A stretch of DNA of 64,000 nucleotides from Rutidosis leptorrhynchoides (Eukaryota; Streptophyta; Magnoliopsida; Asterales; Asteraceae), in the NCBI RefSeq assembly GCF_046630445.1, contig NC_092339.1:73477501-73541500 (forward strand). The letters are read 5' to 3'. Position 1 is the stretch's first letter, and each line of letters starts with the position of its first letter. Made by a program: the position numbers and the translations under genes. Shown here in pieces: positions 1 to 10,770 of the stretch. The notes under the pieces are model-generated. The model ran no database searches, had not been told where the DNA came from, and worked only from the letters and a program-made list of their open reading frames with translations.

Positions 1-654
1 TCAATGTTATATTGAAAAAAATTCTTTTTTACAAAATAGATCAAGACTTTTTTTTAATTCGCATTCAAAACGGAGCCCCCGGCGCGAAGCGAGGGCTCCA
101 CAACTAGTTTCTTTCAAAAACCCACGCGTAGTTATTTGTTTGTTGGTAACATTGGTCTAAGCTAGGATTAATAAAATTCTGGCCTTTAAAAAAAATTCTA
201 TATACGATCTATCTATATTCTATATTTTATATTTAAAAGCTAAATCTATTTTCTATTTCTTTAGAAAAAACCTTCATAAAATGCGAGTCATAAATATTGG
301 ATACCAGTATTTGAATGTCGATCGACGGGAATAGAGTAAAAACATTTTCAAGAAATTCACCAAATGTCCATGTTCATCATATTTAATGCACAAAGAAAAA
401 TTAATTTACATTAAATATGGTTTTGACTTTACTAGCTTAATGTCGATCTATATCAAATACTCCGTTTTTACTTGTAACTTGTATTTTACTACCTTATCGC
501 ATAATTTTTAATTTACTTTGATTTTTAATGTTCAATTCAAATTCACTTCTTCATGATTTTTGAAAATAATGATTAAATTTTCTTGAAGAATGACCGTTAA
601 GGAAAAGTCGAATCAAATTCAAAGAAATATAGGTTAGAGTAGAGAGAGTGTTGA
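1..654. other. Intergenic DNA left of family-1 LTR
   Basis: AT-rich sequence with no supportable gene. It holds the Helitron-type terminus at 72-107. Bases 503-654 are present again at 26022-26173, directly before a second copy of the adjacent LTR, so this flank belongs to a segmental duplication. Confidence 0.7.
72..107 (+). mobile_element. Helitron-type 3' terminus
   Basis: A short hairpin has arms GGAGCCC (72-78) and GGGCTCC (93-99), with CGC-GAA-GCG inside. Five bases later comes CTAG (104-107), then T. A GC-rich hairpin a few bases before CTRR and an A/T target is the signature of Helitron 3' ends. The 5' end would lie left of the window. A related terminus sits on the minus strand at 53000-53031. 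Confidence 0.45.
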
Positions 655-1756
655 TGTAACGACCCGTCAAAATCGCTATTGACGCGGCACGTTAATCATT
701 GATTTCACAGTGAGGTTTTGACCTCTATATGATACGTTTTGATAAAATATTGCATTCATTAAAATAAGTGACTTTCTAAACATAGAAAGTTATAAACATG
801 TGGGCGAGTGCTTAGGTATAAGCAAAACCCCGAAATACATAAGTCTTTAATTTACAGGTTGACATCACAGTCCAATTATTTATTACACAACGCAGTTTTA
901 TTTTGAATGCAATAAACTTTGTACAAAGCATGAGAGACTCCATGCAGGCAACAAGCACATCACAGCGGAAGCATTCTAAGGACCTGAGAATAAAACATGC
1001 TAAAAAGTCAACACGAATGTTGGTGAGTTATAGGTTTAATTGCTCGAGTCATAAACATGTATAAAGATAGACCACAAGATTTCATCAAAAGTTTATCAAT
1101 AGATTCTACGTAACAGAGCACCCTGGTAACTAAACTTAACGCTATAGTGATAATTACCCCATTCGTTTTAATACACGCAAACCAACGTGTCTTAAACTCA
1201 AATAACATACGTCCGTTAAAAGGCTAGCGCTCTAGCTCGGACGGGGATGTCAAGCCCTATGGATCCATATACAATTATTCGCGCCCACCAGTCCATATCC
1301 TATGTACTGGCAGCTACTAGTTACCAAAGCTAAGGGATTTCCGGTTTAACTCAGTGTAGAATTTAGTATGTACTTGTGTCTTATCGCGTTTAAAATAAAT
1401 TGCATATATTCTCAGCCCAAAAATATTTAAAGTATTTAAAAAGGGAGACTATAAACTCACAGTTCAATATTGAGACTCAATATTGTAGGCAAATTGCGTA
1501 GACGTAATGACGGTAGATGACTGTATGGTTGGCCTTGGATTCAAGAACAATACCCCAAACAATACCCAATATTTCCTTAGCTTAAAGCGGTTTGAAACCC
1601 GAATTAAAACACCCTCGAATATACTTTATTATTATTAACTTAAATTAAAATTAAAATTATAATTATAAATTAAAATTTATATTATATAAGAAAATATATT
1701 GTGAAGTTTATCGTCGAACAAACTGCGTATTTATAGTACTTTACGATTTACTGTAG

Positions 1757-1805
1757 CTCATGCGATCGCATGAGTTTTCAGTGTTTTTGCCATGCGATCG
1801 CATGG
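1757..1805. repeat. Pair of GCGATCGC palindromes in the LTR
   Basis: Two perfect palindromes lie 15 bases apart: CTCATGCGATCGCATGAG (1757-1774) and CCATGCGATCGCATGG (1790-1805). They share the 14-base core CATGCGATCGCATG. The same pair is at 27276-27324 in the duplicated LTR. Paired dyad sites in an LTR are a plausible protein-binding or enhancer feature, but no binding factor can be named. Confidence 0.7.
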
Positions 1806-1841
1806 CCGCCTTTCCCGTTTTGTTTGCTAGTTCGTCGACAT

Positions 1842-2060
1842 CAAATAGTATTTACTGTAGCAAATAGTGTTTACTGTAGCAAATAGTGTTTACTGTAGCA
1901 AATAGTGTTTACTGTAGCAAATAGTGTTTTACTGTAGCAAATCACTGTAGCAAAGTCGTTTTCACTGTAGCACAGTAGCAAAATACGGTTTCACTGTAGC
2001 AAATAGTGTTTTACTGTAGCAAAGTCATTTTTACTGTAGCAATTAATGTTTTACTGTAGG
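1842..2060. repeat. 19-bp tandem repeats (ACTGTAGCAAATAGTGTTT) in the LTR
   Basis: The unit containing ACTGTAGCAAATAGTG repeats almost perfectly over 1842-1940 and then in decayed form, with ACTGTAGCA cores, to about 2060. The duplicated LTR at 26174-27720 has one unit fewer, which accounts for 19 of the 21 bp of length difference between the two LTRs. The other 2 bp are in the TA run. Confidence 0.85.
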
Positions 2061-2083
2061 AAAGTCGTTTTTACTTGTACATC

Positions 2084-2088
<5 letters not shown>

Positions 2089-2140
<52 letters not shown>
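2089..2140. repeat. TA dinucleotide microsatellite
   Basis: About 26 TA units lie inside the family-1 LTR. The duplicate at 27589-27638 is one unit shorter. Confidence 0.9.
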
Positions 2141-2145
<5 letters not shown>

Positions 2146-2195
2146 CATATATGTATATTTACATAATATTAATTCCTAAAGAGAATTGGTTTAAA

Positions 2196-5100
2196 TTAGT
2201 CGAAATTTTTCGGGTCATCACAGTACCTCCCCGTTAAAGAAAATTTCGTCCCGAAATTTTGAGTAGTACCTGTTTCATGAGCGATATCAGTGAACAAATG
2301 TGGATACTTTTGCTTCATTTGATCTTCACGTTCCCAAGTAAACTCGGGTCCTCGTCTTGCGTTCCAACGAACTCTAACTATCGGTATTTTGCTTTGTTTT
2401 AATTGTTTGACCTCACGGTCCATGATTTCAACAGGTTCTTCGATAAAATGGAGTTTATCATTGATTCGTATTTCGTCAAGAGGAATTACGACATCCTCTT
2501 CAGCTAAACATTTCTTCAAATTTGACACGTGAAATGTGTTGTGAACACTACTAAGTTCTTGCGGTAGCTTTAATCGATAAGCAACTGTTCCAATTCTTTC
2601 GGTGATTTCAAAGGGTCCTACGTACCTAGGACTTAGCTTTCCTCGTTTACCGAATCGTACAACGCCTTTCCAGGGTGACACTTTCAACATGACTTTGTCG
2701 CCCACTTGAAATTCTAGCGGTTTTCTTCTTACATCAGCATAACTCTTTTGGCGACTCATGGCCGTTTTCAATCGCTGTTGTATTTGAATGATCTTTTCGG
2801 TGGTTTCGTGAATAATTTCTGGTCCAGTAAGTTGTCTTTCTCCTACTTCACTCCAACATATAGGAGATCTGCACTTTCTACCGTAAAGTGCTTCAAATGG
2901 CGCTGCGTTGATGCTCGTATGATAGCTGTTATTGTATGAAAATTCTGCCAACGGTAAGTGTCGATCCCAACTGGTTCCAAAGTCAATCACGCATGCCCGT
3001 AACATGTCTTCCAATGTTTGTATTGTTCTTTCACTTTGACCATCTGTCTGTGGGTGATAAGCGGTGCTCATATCTAATCGAGTTCCCAATGCTTTTTGTA
3101 ATGACTGCCAGAAACGTGATGTGAATCGGGTGTCGCGATCAGATATGATAGAGATGGGTACACCATGCCTGGAAACTACTTCCTTCAAATATAGGCGTGC
3201 TAATTTCTCCATACTGTCTGTCTCCTTTATTGGTAGAAAGTGAGCTGATTTAGTTAGACGATCAACTATCACCCAAATAGTATCATGACTACTTGTAGTC
3301 CTTGGCAATTTCGTAATGAAATCCATGGTTATTCTTTCCCATTTCCACTGCGGAATTTCCGGTTGTTGCAGTAATCCTGACGGCTTTTGGTGCTCAGCTT
3401 TGACCTTTGCACACGTCAAACATTTGCTTACATAAGTAGCAATTTCTGTCTTCATATTAGGCCACCAATAAAACTTCTTGAGATCGTGGTACATTTTCCC
3501 GTTTCCTGGGTGAATTGAGTACCTCGTTTTGTGTGCTTCATCCAGTACTAGTTGCCTTAGGTTACCATGTTTTGGTACCCATATCCTACCAGCAAAATAC
3601 AGGGTTCCATCGGCTTTTACTTCAAGTTGTTTTTCTAACCCTTTGCTCATTTCGCCTTTTTCGTTTTCTTCTTTTAAAGCTTCTAACTGTGCTGCTTGAA
3701 TTTGCTTTGTGAGATTGGTACGAATTGTAATATTCAAAGCTCGGATCCTAAGAGGTTTTACTCTTTCTTTTCGACTTAGGGCATCAGCTACAACATTAGC
3801 CTTTCCGGGGTGGTAACGGATTTCACAATCGTAATCGTTTAACAGCTCTACCCAGCGACGTTGTCTCATATTGAGTTGTTTTTGATCAAAAATATGCTGA
3901 AGACTCTTATGGTCGGTGTACACTGTACACTTGGTGCCATATAGATAGTGTCTCCATATTTTGAGTGCAAAAACTACAGCTCCAAGTTCCAAATCGTGTG
4001 TCGTATAGTTCTTTTCATGAATTTTTAGTTGTCGTGAGGCATATGCGATAACTTTTGTGCGTTGCATTAATACACATCCTAAACCTTGGCGTGAAGCATC
4101 ACAATAGATCACGAAATCATCATTTCCTTCCGGTAATGACAAAATGGGTGCAGATGTTAACTTCTTCTTTAATAACTGGAATGAGGATTCCTGTTCTGTG
4201 GACCAATCATACTTCTTTCCCTTTTGAGTCAATGCAGTTAAGGGTTTGGCGATTCTAGAGAAATCTTGAATGAATCTTCGGTAGTAACCAGCAAGACCTA
4301 AGAATTGGCGAATTTGTGTTGGAGTCTTCGGGGTTTCCCATTTACTAATGGCTTCGATCTTGGCGGGGTCAACTTTAATTCCATGTTTACTGACAACATG
4401 GCCCAAAAATTGTACTTCTTGTAACCAGAAATCACACTTCGAAAATTTTGCGTACAATTCTTCTTTCTTGAGTATCTCTAGTACCAGTCTTAAGTGTTGC
4501 TCATGTTCTTCCTTGTTCTTCGAGTAAATCAATATGTCGTCGATAAAAACAATGACAAATTTGTCTAAATACGGTCTACAGATGCGATTCATTAGATCCA
4601 TGAATACTGCTGGAGCATTAGTTAATCCAAAAGGCATGACTAGAAACTCATAGTGACCGTAATGGGTTCTGAACGCGGTTTTAGGAACATCTTCTTCCTT
4701 CACTCTCAGTTGATGATATCCGGAGCGTAGATCAATCTTAGAATAAACACTTGATCCTTGCAATTGATCAAACAAATCATCAATCCTCGGTAATGGGTAC
4801 CGATTCTTGATCGTTAATTTGTTTAATTCTCTGTAATCTATGCACATTCTCATAGATCCATCCTTCTTCTTGACGAACAGAATAGGAGCACCCCAAGGTG
4901 AAAAACTAGGACGAATAAATCCACGGTCCGATAATTCTTGCAACTGGTCTTGTAATTCTTGCATTTCTGAAGGTGCAAGTCTATATGGAGATCGGGCTAC
5001 AGGTGCAGCTCCTGGTATGAGATCAATCTGGAATTCTACACATCTGAGTGGAGGTAGCCCCGGTAATTCTTTTGGAAATACTCCGGGATATTCTCTTACA

Positions 5101-6686
5101 ACCGGCATGTCATCAATGCTTCTTTCTTCAGTATCGATCTTCTTTACGTGTGCCAGAATAGCATAACAACCTTTTCTTATAAGTTTCTGGGCCTTCATGC
5201 AGCTGATAAAGTTCAGTTTTGAGTTGTTCTTCTCCCCATAAATCATTAATGACGTTTCATCCTTACGAGGGATGCGGATTGCTTTCTCAGCGCAAACAAC
5301 TTCCGCTCTTGTTTTGGACATCCAGTCCATGCCAACGATTACATCAAAACTTCCTAATTCTACGGGTATCAAATCAATTTTGAAGGTTTCACCAGCGAGA
5401 TTCATTTCGCAACCATGGCAAATTTTATCGGCTTTTATCAGTTTACCATTAGCTAATTCAATAGTATATTTATCGTCTAGAGGTAATGATGCACATTTTA
5501 GTTTAAAACTAAAGTCTTTACACATATAACTTCTATCAGCACCCGTATCAAACATAATAGAAGCTAGTTGATTATTAACGGTAAACGTACCCGTGACAAG
5601 ATTAGGATCCTCACGTGCTTTACTGGCACTAACATTAAATGCCCTCCCACGTGCGGGTTCTTTGTTCTTCTCCTTATCAGGGCATTGATTTATAAAGTGA
5701 CCAGACTTCCCGCATCCATAACATTTCTTGACATCGGTCGATTTTGTCTTTACTTCAGAAACGGTGGCATAACAATCTTTCGCCACATGTCCTTTCTTGT
5801 TGCACTTATCACAGACCACTTGGCAATAGCCTGCATGATGTGTGTAACATCTTTTGCAGAACGGATGAGGTCCCTTATAGTTTGGACTTGCAGTTGCCCC
5901 ATCTTGTTTACCTTTAAAAGTTTCTTGTTTCTTCAGGTGAGTACTTTTGCCCTTATAGTCTTCCCATTTCCTCTTTCCTTCAGTTGTCTTGACTTCGGTA
6001 ATTGGTGCCTTAATCGAACTCTCTGTGATCTGGTCCATGAGTTGGTGTGCCATTGTCATGGCTTCTTGCATCGTATTTGGTTTGGACGATGTAACATTTC
6101 CTTTGATATTGATCGATAAACCGTCAATATACATTTCTATCTTTCGCTTCTCGTTTGGCACCAATTCGGGACACAACAAGGCTAGTTCCATGAAACGCTT
6201 TTCATAGTTATTGAGATTCGCGCCGATAACCTTCAGATTACGTAACTCAGATTCCATTTTTCTGATCTCGTTTCGAGGACAGTACTCCTCGATTAGCATC
6301 TTTTTCAGTTCTTCCCAAGAGATATCATATGCCGTATCTATTCCTTCTGCTTTAGCATAATTGTTCCACCAAGTAAGTGCACCATCTTGCAACGTGCACG
6401 AAGCATACTTTGACTTGTCTCCGTTCGCACAATTACTGATTTTGAAAACGGACTCCATCTTTTCAAACCATCGGGTTAGACCGACTGGTCCCTCGGTTCC
6501 ACTAAACGTCTGTGGTTTGCATCCTTGAAAAGTTTTGTATGAGCATCCGTTTCGTGAGTTTGTGTTTACGGCTGCTGCTTTGGCTGCTGCTTCGGCTGTT
6601 GCTTTTGCTGCTTCGGTTGCAGCAATTCTTTCATTCACACGTTTCTCGACTAGTTGCTCAAACTCAGCATCCGACATTTGAGACAT
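2196..6686 (-). CDS. Family-1 Ty3/gypsy gag-pol polyprotein
   Basis: One uninterrupted 1496-residue frame encodes gag, protease, reverse transcriptase, RNase H and integrase, the usual Ty3/gypsy order. Visible landmarks are two zinc knuckles ([14 protein letters not shown] and [14 protein letters not shown]), the protease site [10 protein letters not shown] near residue 377, and RT motifs including DLRSGYHQ and FIDD near residue 714. RNase H has CDAS, the integrase has an HHCC finger and DDE core, and the C-terminus carries a chromodomain-like segment ([18 protein letters not shown]). The frame has lost the stop found in its relatives. It reads through the hairpin and polypurine tract and ends 27 bases inside the 3' LTR, giving an unusual tail. 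There are no internal stops, so the protein could still be made. The element lacks its 5' LTR here, because the leader is broken at 7474. Confidence 0.92.
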   Translation of the reverse strand: MSQMSDAEFEQLVEKRVNERIAATEAAKATAEAAAKAAAVNTNSRNGCSYKTFQGCKPQTFSGTEGPVGLTRWFEKMESVFKISNCANGDKSKYASCTLQDGALTWWNNYAKAEGIDTAYDISWEELKKMLIEEYCPRNEIRKMESELRNLKVIGANLNNYEKRFMELALLCPELVPNEKRKIEMYIDGLSINIKGNVTSSKPNTMQEAMTMAHQLMDQITESSIKAPITEVKTTEGKRKWEDYKGKSTHLKKQETFKGKQDGATASPNYKGPHPFCKRCYTHHAGYCQVVCDKCNKKGHVAKDCYATVSEVKTKSTDVKKCYGCGKSGHFINQCPDKEKNKEPARGRAFNVSASKAREDPNLVTGTFTVNNQLASIMFDTGADRSYMCKDFSFKLKCASLPLDDKYTIELANGKLIKADKICHGCEMNLAGETFKIDLIPVELGSFDVIVGMDWMSKTRAEVVCAEKAIRIPRKDETSLMIYGEKNNSKLNFISCMKAQKLIRKGCYAILAHVKKIDTEERSIDDMPVVREYPGVFPKELPGLPPLRCVEFQIDLIPGAAPVARSPYRLAPSEMQELQDQLQELSDRGFIRPSFSPWGAPILFVKKKDGSMRMCIDYRELNKLTIKNRYPLPRIDDLFDQLQGSSVYSKIDLRSGYHQLRVKEEDVPKTAFRTHYGHYEFLVMPFGLTNAPAVFMDLMNRICRPYLDKFVIVFIDDILIYSKNKEEHEQHLRLVLEILKKEELYAKFSKCDFWLQEVQFLGHVVSKHGIKVDPAKIEAISKWETPKTPTQIRQFLGLAGYYRRFIQDFSRIAKPLTALTQKGKKYDWSTEQESSFQLLKKKLTSAPILSLPEGNDDFVIYCDASRQGLGCVLMQRTKVIAYASRQLKIHEKNYTTHDLELGAVVFALKIWRHYLYGTKCTVYTDHKSLQHIFDQKQLNMRQRRWVELLNDYDCEIRYHPGKANVVADALSRKERVKPLRIRALNITIRTNLTKQIQAAQLEALKEENEKGEMSKGLEKQLEVKADGTLYFAGRIWVPKHGNLRQLVLDEAHKTRYSIHPGNGKMYHDLKKFYWWPNMKTEIATYVSKCLTCAKVKAEHQKPSGLLQQPEIPQWKWERITMDFITKLPRTTSSHDTIWVIVDRLTKSAHFLPIKETDSMEKLARLYLKEVVSRHGVPISIISDRDTRFTSRFWQSLQKALGTRLDMSTAYHPQTDGQSERTIQTLEDMLRACVIDFGTSWDRHLPLAEFSYNNSYHTSINAAPFEALYGRKCRSPICWSEVGERQLTGPEIIHETTEKIIQIQQRLKTAMSRQKSYADVRRKPLEFQVGDKVMLKVSPWKGVVRFGKRGKLSPRYVGPFEITERIGTVAYRLKLPQELSSVHNTFHVSNLKKCLAEEDVVIPLDEIRINDKLHFIEEPVEIMDREVKQLKQSKIPIVRVRWNARRGPEFTWEREDQMKQKYPHLFTDIAHETGTTQNFGTKFSLTGRYCDDPKNFD
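2223..2262 (-). promoter_or_regulatory. Family-1 polypurine tract and adjoining hairpin
   Basis: On the minus strand the purine-rich AACGGGGAGGTAC abuts the LTR start TGTGATG. This is where plus-strand DNA synthesis would be primed. Just upstream is the inverted repeat AAATTTCGGGACGAAATTT, an 8-bp stem with a 3-base loop. The same arrangement is found in the second family. Confidence 0.75.
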
Positions 6687-7137
6687 GTTTCTTCAATAAA
6701 CACAACAGATACAATTTAATCATATAGAATATTATAGGTAAAATGAGTTGTCAATAGTTAATCGTAGCATATTAATAATATGAACCAATTATTATAAAAG
6801 CCTTTTCTTCTTATTAGCATTTTATAATTATTTCTAGGGTATTACCTACCCGTTAAGTTCATACATAATAGCTAGTACAAGGAATTAACTACTAAAATCC
6901 TAATAATATTCCACTATAAAAAATTATAGCGAGTTACTACATTATTATGTAATAATAATAATAATAATAAGTAGTAATAATACAAATAATCATTCCATGC
7001 ATTTATTATTAATAAACCAAAATAATACAATACCATACAATACTGATATTTTACATATGCTTATTTTACATAACAAGATAGAGTAGCACACATAAGCAAT
7101 AAAATAGCGCATGGAAGATTTATGGTTGCGAGGTCGT
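6687..7137 (-). other. Family-1 leader between accessory frame and gag
   Basis: About 450 bases, AT-rich, with no credible gene. It contains the GGGTA...TACCC hairpin at 6837-6851. Unlike the second family, no F-box frame is present in this interval. Confidence 0.6.
6837..6851 (-). promoter_or_regulatory. PPT-like hairpin upstream of family-1 gag
   Basis: Minus-strand GGGTAGGTAATACCC, preceded by AACTTAAC. Its AACGGGTAGGTA core resembles the element's own 3' polypurine tract, and the flanks form a small inverted repeat. The second family keeps the same motif at the same place relative to gag (15474-15488, 25212-25226, 39639-39653). Confidence 0.5.
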
Positions 7138-7474
7138 TCATTCAGAACTATCAGAAACTTCTTCCCATTTGGTTCTCTCTGCCGATTGTTTGTGTGCACA
7201 TGGTCCGACAGACATTCTGGCAGTGTATTTTATTTTTAGTTGGGGTTTTGAGGTACCCGTTGCCTCAGTGGGTTTAATACAATAAGGGTGGTTACGGATC
7301 GAATGGTCCTGTTCTTTTTTAATAATTAAGGACATTTTATTATTGTGGTTGTTTTTATTATCTATAGCAAGTTGGAATTTCTCCTTAGTGATCTCTTTTA
7401 TTTCATTAGCGAAATCCTCCTCCTTACTGATCTCGTCTGATGACGAACTGTCTAAGTCATGTGTAGGAGAATAT
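7138..7474 (-). pseudogene. Family-1 acidic accessory frame, cut by LTR insertion
   Basis: An open minus-strand frame runs from the element junction at 7474 to a stop at 7138, about 111 codons. It begins with a Ser/Asp/Glu-rich stretch (DLDSSSSDEISKEEDF). It ends with GTSKP, then a TARM segment, and a tail of RTKWEEVSDSSE type. These match, in order, the GTSKP, TARI and RTKTEEEETSESE segments of the 204-residue accessory protein of the second family. It is therefore a diverged homologue whose N-terminal half was displaced by the 7475 insertion. The function is unknown. Confidence 0.6.
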
Positions 7475-10400
7475 TGAAATGTCCCGTTCTTATTGATTAA
7501 AAACGTTCCATATTAATTGATTTCGTTGCGAGGTTTTGACCTCTATATGAGACGTTTTTCAAAGACTGCATTCATTTTTAAACAAACCATAACCTTTATT
7601 TCATCAATAAAGGTTTAAAAAGCTTTACGTAGATTATCAAATAATGATAATCTAAAATATCCTGTTTACACACGACCATTACATAATGGTTTACAATACA
7701 AATATGTTACAACAAAATAAGTTTCTTGAATGCAGTTTTTACACAATATCATACAAGCATGGACTCCAAATCTTGTCCTTATTTAAGTATGCGACAGCGG
7801 AAGCTCTTAATAATCACCTGAGAATAAACATGCTTAAAACGTCAACAAAAATGTTGGTGAGTTATAGGTTTAACCTATATATATCAAATCGTAACAATAG
7901 ACCACAAGATTTCATATTTCAATACACATCCCATACATAGAGATAAAAATCATTCATATGGTGAACACCTGGTAACCGACAATAACAAGATGCATATATA
8001 AGAATATCCCCATCATTCCGGGACACCCTTCGGATATGATATAAATTTCGAAGTACTAAAGCATCCGGTACTTTGGATGGGGTTTGTTAGGCCCAATAGA
8101 TCTATCTTTAGGATTCGCGTCAATTAGGGTGTCTGTTCCCTAATTCTTAGATTACCAGACTTAATAAAAAGGGGCATATTCGATTTCGATAATTCAACCA
8201 TAGAATGTAGTTTCACGTACTTGTGTCTATTTTGTAAATCATTTATAAAACCTGCATGTATTCTCATCCCAAAAATATTAGATTTTAAAAGTGGGACTAT
8301 AACTCACTTTCACAGATTTTTACTTCGTCGGGAAGTAAGACTTGGCCACTGGTTGATTCACGAACCTATAACAATATATACATATATATCAAAGTATGTT
8401 CAAAATATATTTACAACACTTTTAATATATTTTGATGTTTTAAGTTTATTAAGTCAGCTGTCCTCGTTAGTAACCTACAACTAGTTGTCCACAGTTAGAT
8501 GTACAGAAATAAATCGATAAATATTATCTTGAATCAATCCACGACCCAGTGTATACGTATCTCAGTATTGATCACAACTCAAACTATATATATTTTGGAA
8601 TCAACCTCAACCCTGTATAGCTAACTCCAACATTCACATATAGAGTGTCTATGGTTGTTCCGAAATATATATAGATGTGTCGACATGATAGGTCGAAACA
8701 TTGTATACGTGTCTATGGTATCTCAAGATTACATAATATATAATACAAGTTGATTAAGTTATGGTTGGAATAGATTTGTTACCAATTTTCACGTAGCTAA
8801 AATGAGAAAAATTATCCAATCTTGTTTTACCCATAACTTCTTCATTTTAAATCCGTTTTGAGTGAATCAAATTGCTATGGTTTCATATTGAACTCTATTT
8901 TATGAATCTAAACAAAAAAAGTATAGGTTTCTTGTCGGAAAAATAAGTTACAAGTCGTTTTTGTAAAGGTAGTCATTTCAGTCGAAAGAACGACGTCTAG
9001 ATGACCATTTTAGAAAACATACTTCCACTTTGAGTTTAACCATAATTTTTGGATATAGTTTCATGTTCATAATAAAAATAATTTTCTCAGAATAACAACT
9101 TTTAAATCAAAGTTTATCATAGTTTTTAATTAACTAACCCAAAACAGCCCGCGGTGTTACTACGACGGCGTAAATCCGGTTTTACGGTGTTTTTCGTGTT
9201 TCCAGGTTTTAAATCATTAAGTTAGCATATCATATAGATATAGAACATGTGTTTAGTTGATTTTAAAAGTCAAGTTAGAAGGATTAACTTTTGTTTGCGA
9301 ACAAGTTTAGAATTAACTAAACTATGTTCTAGTGATTACAAGTTTAAACCTTCGAATAAGATAGCTTTATATGTATGAATCGAATGATGTTATGAACATC
9401 ATTACTACCTTAAGTTCCTTGGATGAACCTACTGGAAAAGAGAAAAATGGATCTAGCTTCAATGGATCCTTGGATGGCTCAAAGTTCTTGAAGCAAAATC
9501 ATGACACGAAAACAAGTTCAAGTAAGATCATCACTTGAAATAAGATTGTTATAGTTATAGAAATTGAACCAAAGTTTGAATATGATTATTACCTTGTATT
9601 AGAATGATAACCTACTGTAAGAAACAAAGATTTCTTGAGGTTGGATGATCACCTTACAAGATTGGAAGTGAGCTAGCAAACTTGAAAGTATTCTTGATTT
9701 TATGAAACTAGAACTTTTGGAATTTATGAAGAACACTTAGAACTTGAAGATAGAACTTGAGAGAGTTCAATTAGATGAAGAAAATTGAAGAATGAAAGTG
9801 TTTGTAGGTGTTTTTGGTCGTTGGTGTATGGATTAGATATAAAGGATATGTAATTTTGTTTTCATGTAAATAAGTCATGAATGATTACTCATATTTTTGT
9901 AATCTTATGAGATATTTCATGCTAGTTTCCAAATGATGGTTCCCACATGTGTTAGGTGACTCACATGGGCTGCTAAGAGCTGATCATTGGAGTGTATATA
10001 CCAATAGTACATACATCTAAAAGCTGTGTATTGTACGAGTACGAATACGGGTGCATACGAGTAGAATTGTTGGTGAAACTGAACGAGAATGTAATTGTAA
10101 GCATTTTTGTTAAGTAGAAGTATTTTGATAAGTGTATTGAAGTCTTTCAAAAGTGTATAAATACATATTAAAACACTACATGTATATTCATTTTAACTGA
10201 GTCGTTAAGTCATCGTTAGTCGTTACATGTAAGTGTTGTTTTGAAACCTTTAGGTTAACGATCTTGTTAAATGTTGTTAACCCAATGTTTATAATAACAA
10301 AAGAGATTTTAAATTATTATATTATCATGATATTATGATGTACGAATATCTCTTAATATGATATATATACATTAAATGTCGTTACAACGATAAACGTTAC

Positions 10401-10730
10401 ATATATGTCTCGTTTCAAAATCATTAAGTTAGTAGTCTTGTTTTTACATATGTAGTTCATTGTTAATATAATTAATGATATGTTTACTTATCATAATATC
10501 ATGTTAACTATATATATAACCATATATATGTCATCATATAGTTTTTTTTTTTACAAGTTTTAACGTTCGTGAATCACCGGTCAACTTGGGTGGTCAATTG
10601 TCTATATGAAACCTATTTCAATTAATCAAGTCTTAACAAGTTTGATTGCTTAACATGTTGGAAACATTTAATCATGTAAACATCAATCTCAATTAATATA
10701 TATAAACATGGAAAAGTTCGGGTCACTACA
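7475..10730 (-). repeat. Second-family LTR, 3' LTR of copy A (3256 bp)
   Basis: On the minus strand it runs from TGTAGTGACCCG to GGGACATTTCA. The ends were fixed from copy C, where the target duplication shows that the LTR ends in TTTCA. It is followed on the left by AATAT (7470-7474), the presumed target duplication. Its length equals that of both LTRs of copy C. It contains no gene. Short frames inside it recur in every LTR copy and have no recognisable similarity to a protein. Confidence 0.9.
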
Positions 10731-10770
10731 GTACCTACCCGTTAAATAAATTTCGTCCCGAAATTTTAAG
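10731..10770 (-). promoter_or_regulatory. Copy A polypurine tract and hairpin
   Basis: Minus-strand AACGGGTAGGTAC adjoins the LTR start TGTAGTG. The hairpin AAATTTCGGGACGAAATTT lies between this tract and the gag-pol stop. Confidence 0.8.

Larger units (their letters stand above)
655..2222 (-). repeat. Family-1 Ty3/gypsy 3' LTR (1568 bp)
   Basis: On the minus strand the LTR starts TGTGATGACCCG and ends CGGGTCGTTACA, giving the canonical TG...CA ends. It is directly preceded, on the minus strand, by a purine-rich tract (2223-2238) and the end of gag-pol, which marks it as the 3' LTR. It contains a 19-bp tandem repeat array, two GCGATCGC palindromes and a TA microsatellite. A second copy lies at 26174-27720. 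No 5' LTR partner is present in the window. The bases to its left, GTTGA (650-654), are the expected target duplication but have no visible partner. Confidence 0.88.

Noticed and set aside
2046..2237. Small frame with Ile/Tyr repeats
   Set aside because: Translation of the TA microsatellite in the LTR. The same applies to 55463-55711.
7686..7940. 84- and 87-codon frames in the LTRs (7686, 8221, 17421, 17956, 36786, 46637)
   Set aside because: Openness in identical repeats is not independent evidence. No protein family is suggested.
9917..10150. 77-codon frame in the second-family LTR (also at 19652, 35120 and 44971)
   Set aside because: Recurs only because the LTR is repeated. It has no recognisable domain, and one copy carries a residue change near the end without sign of constraint.
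10154..10161. TATAAATA in the second-family LTR as a promoter
   Set aside because: It lies on the strand opposite to element transcription, so it is not a convincing LTR TATA box.
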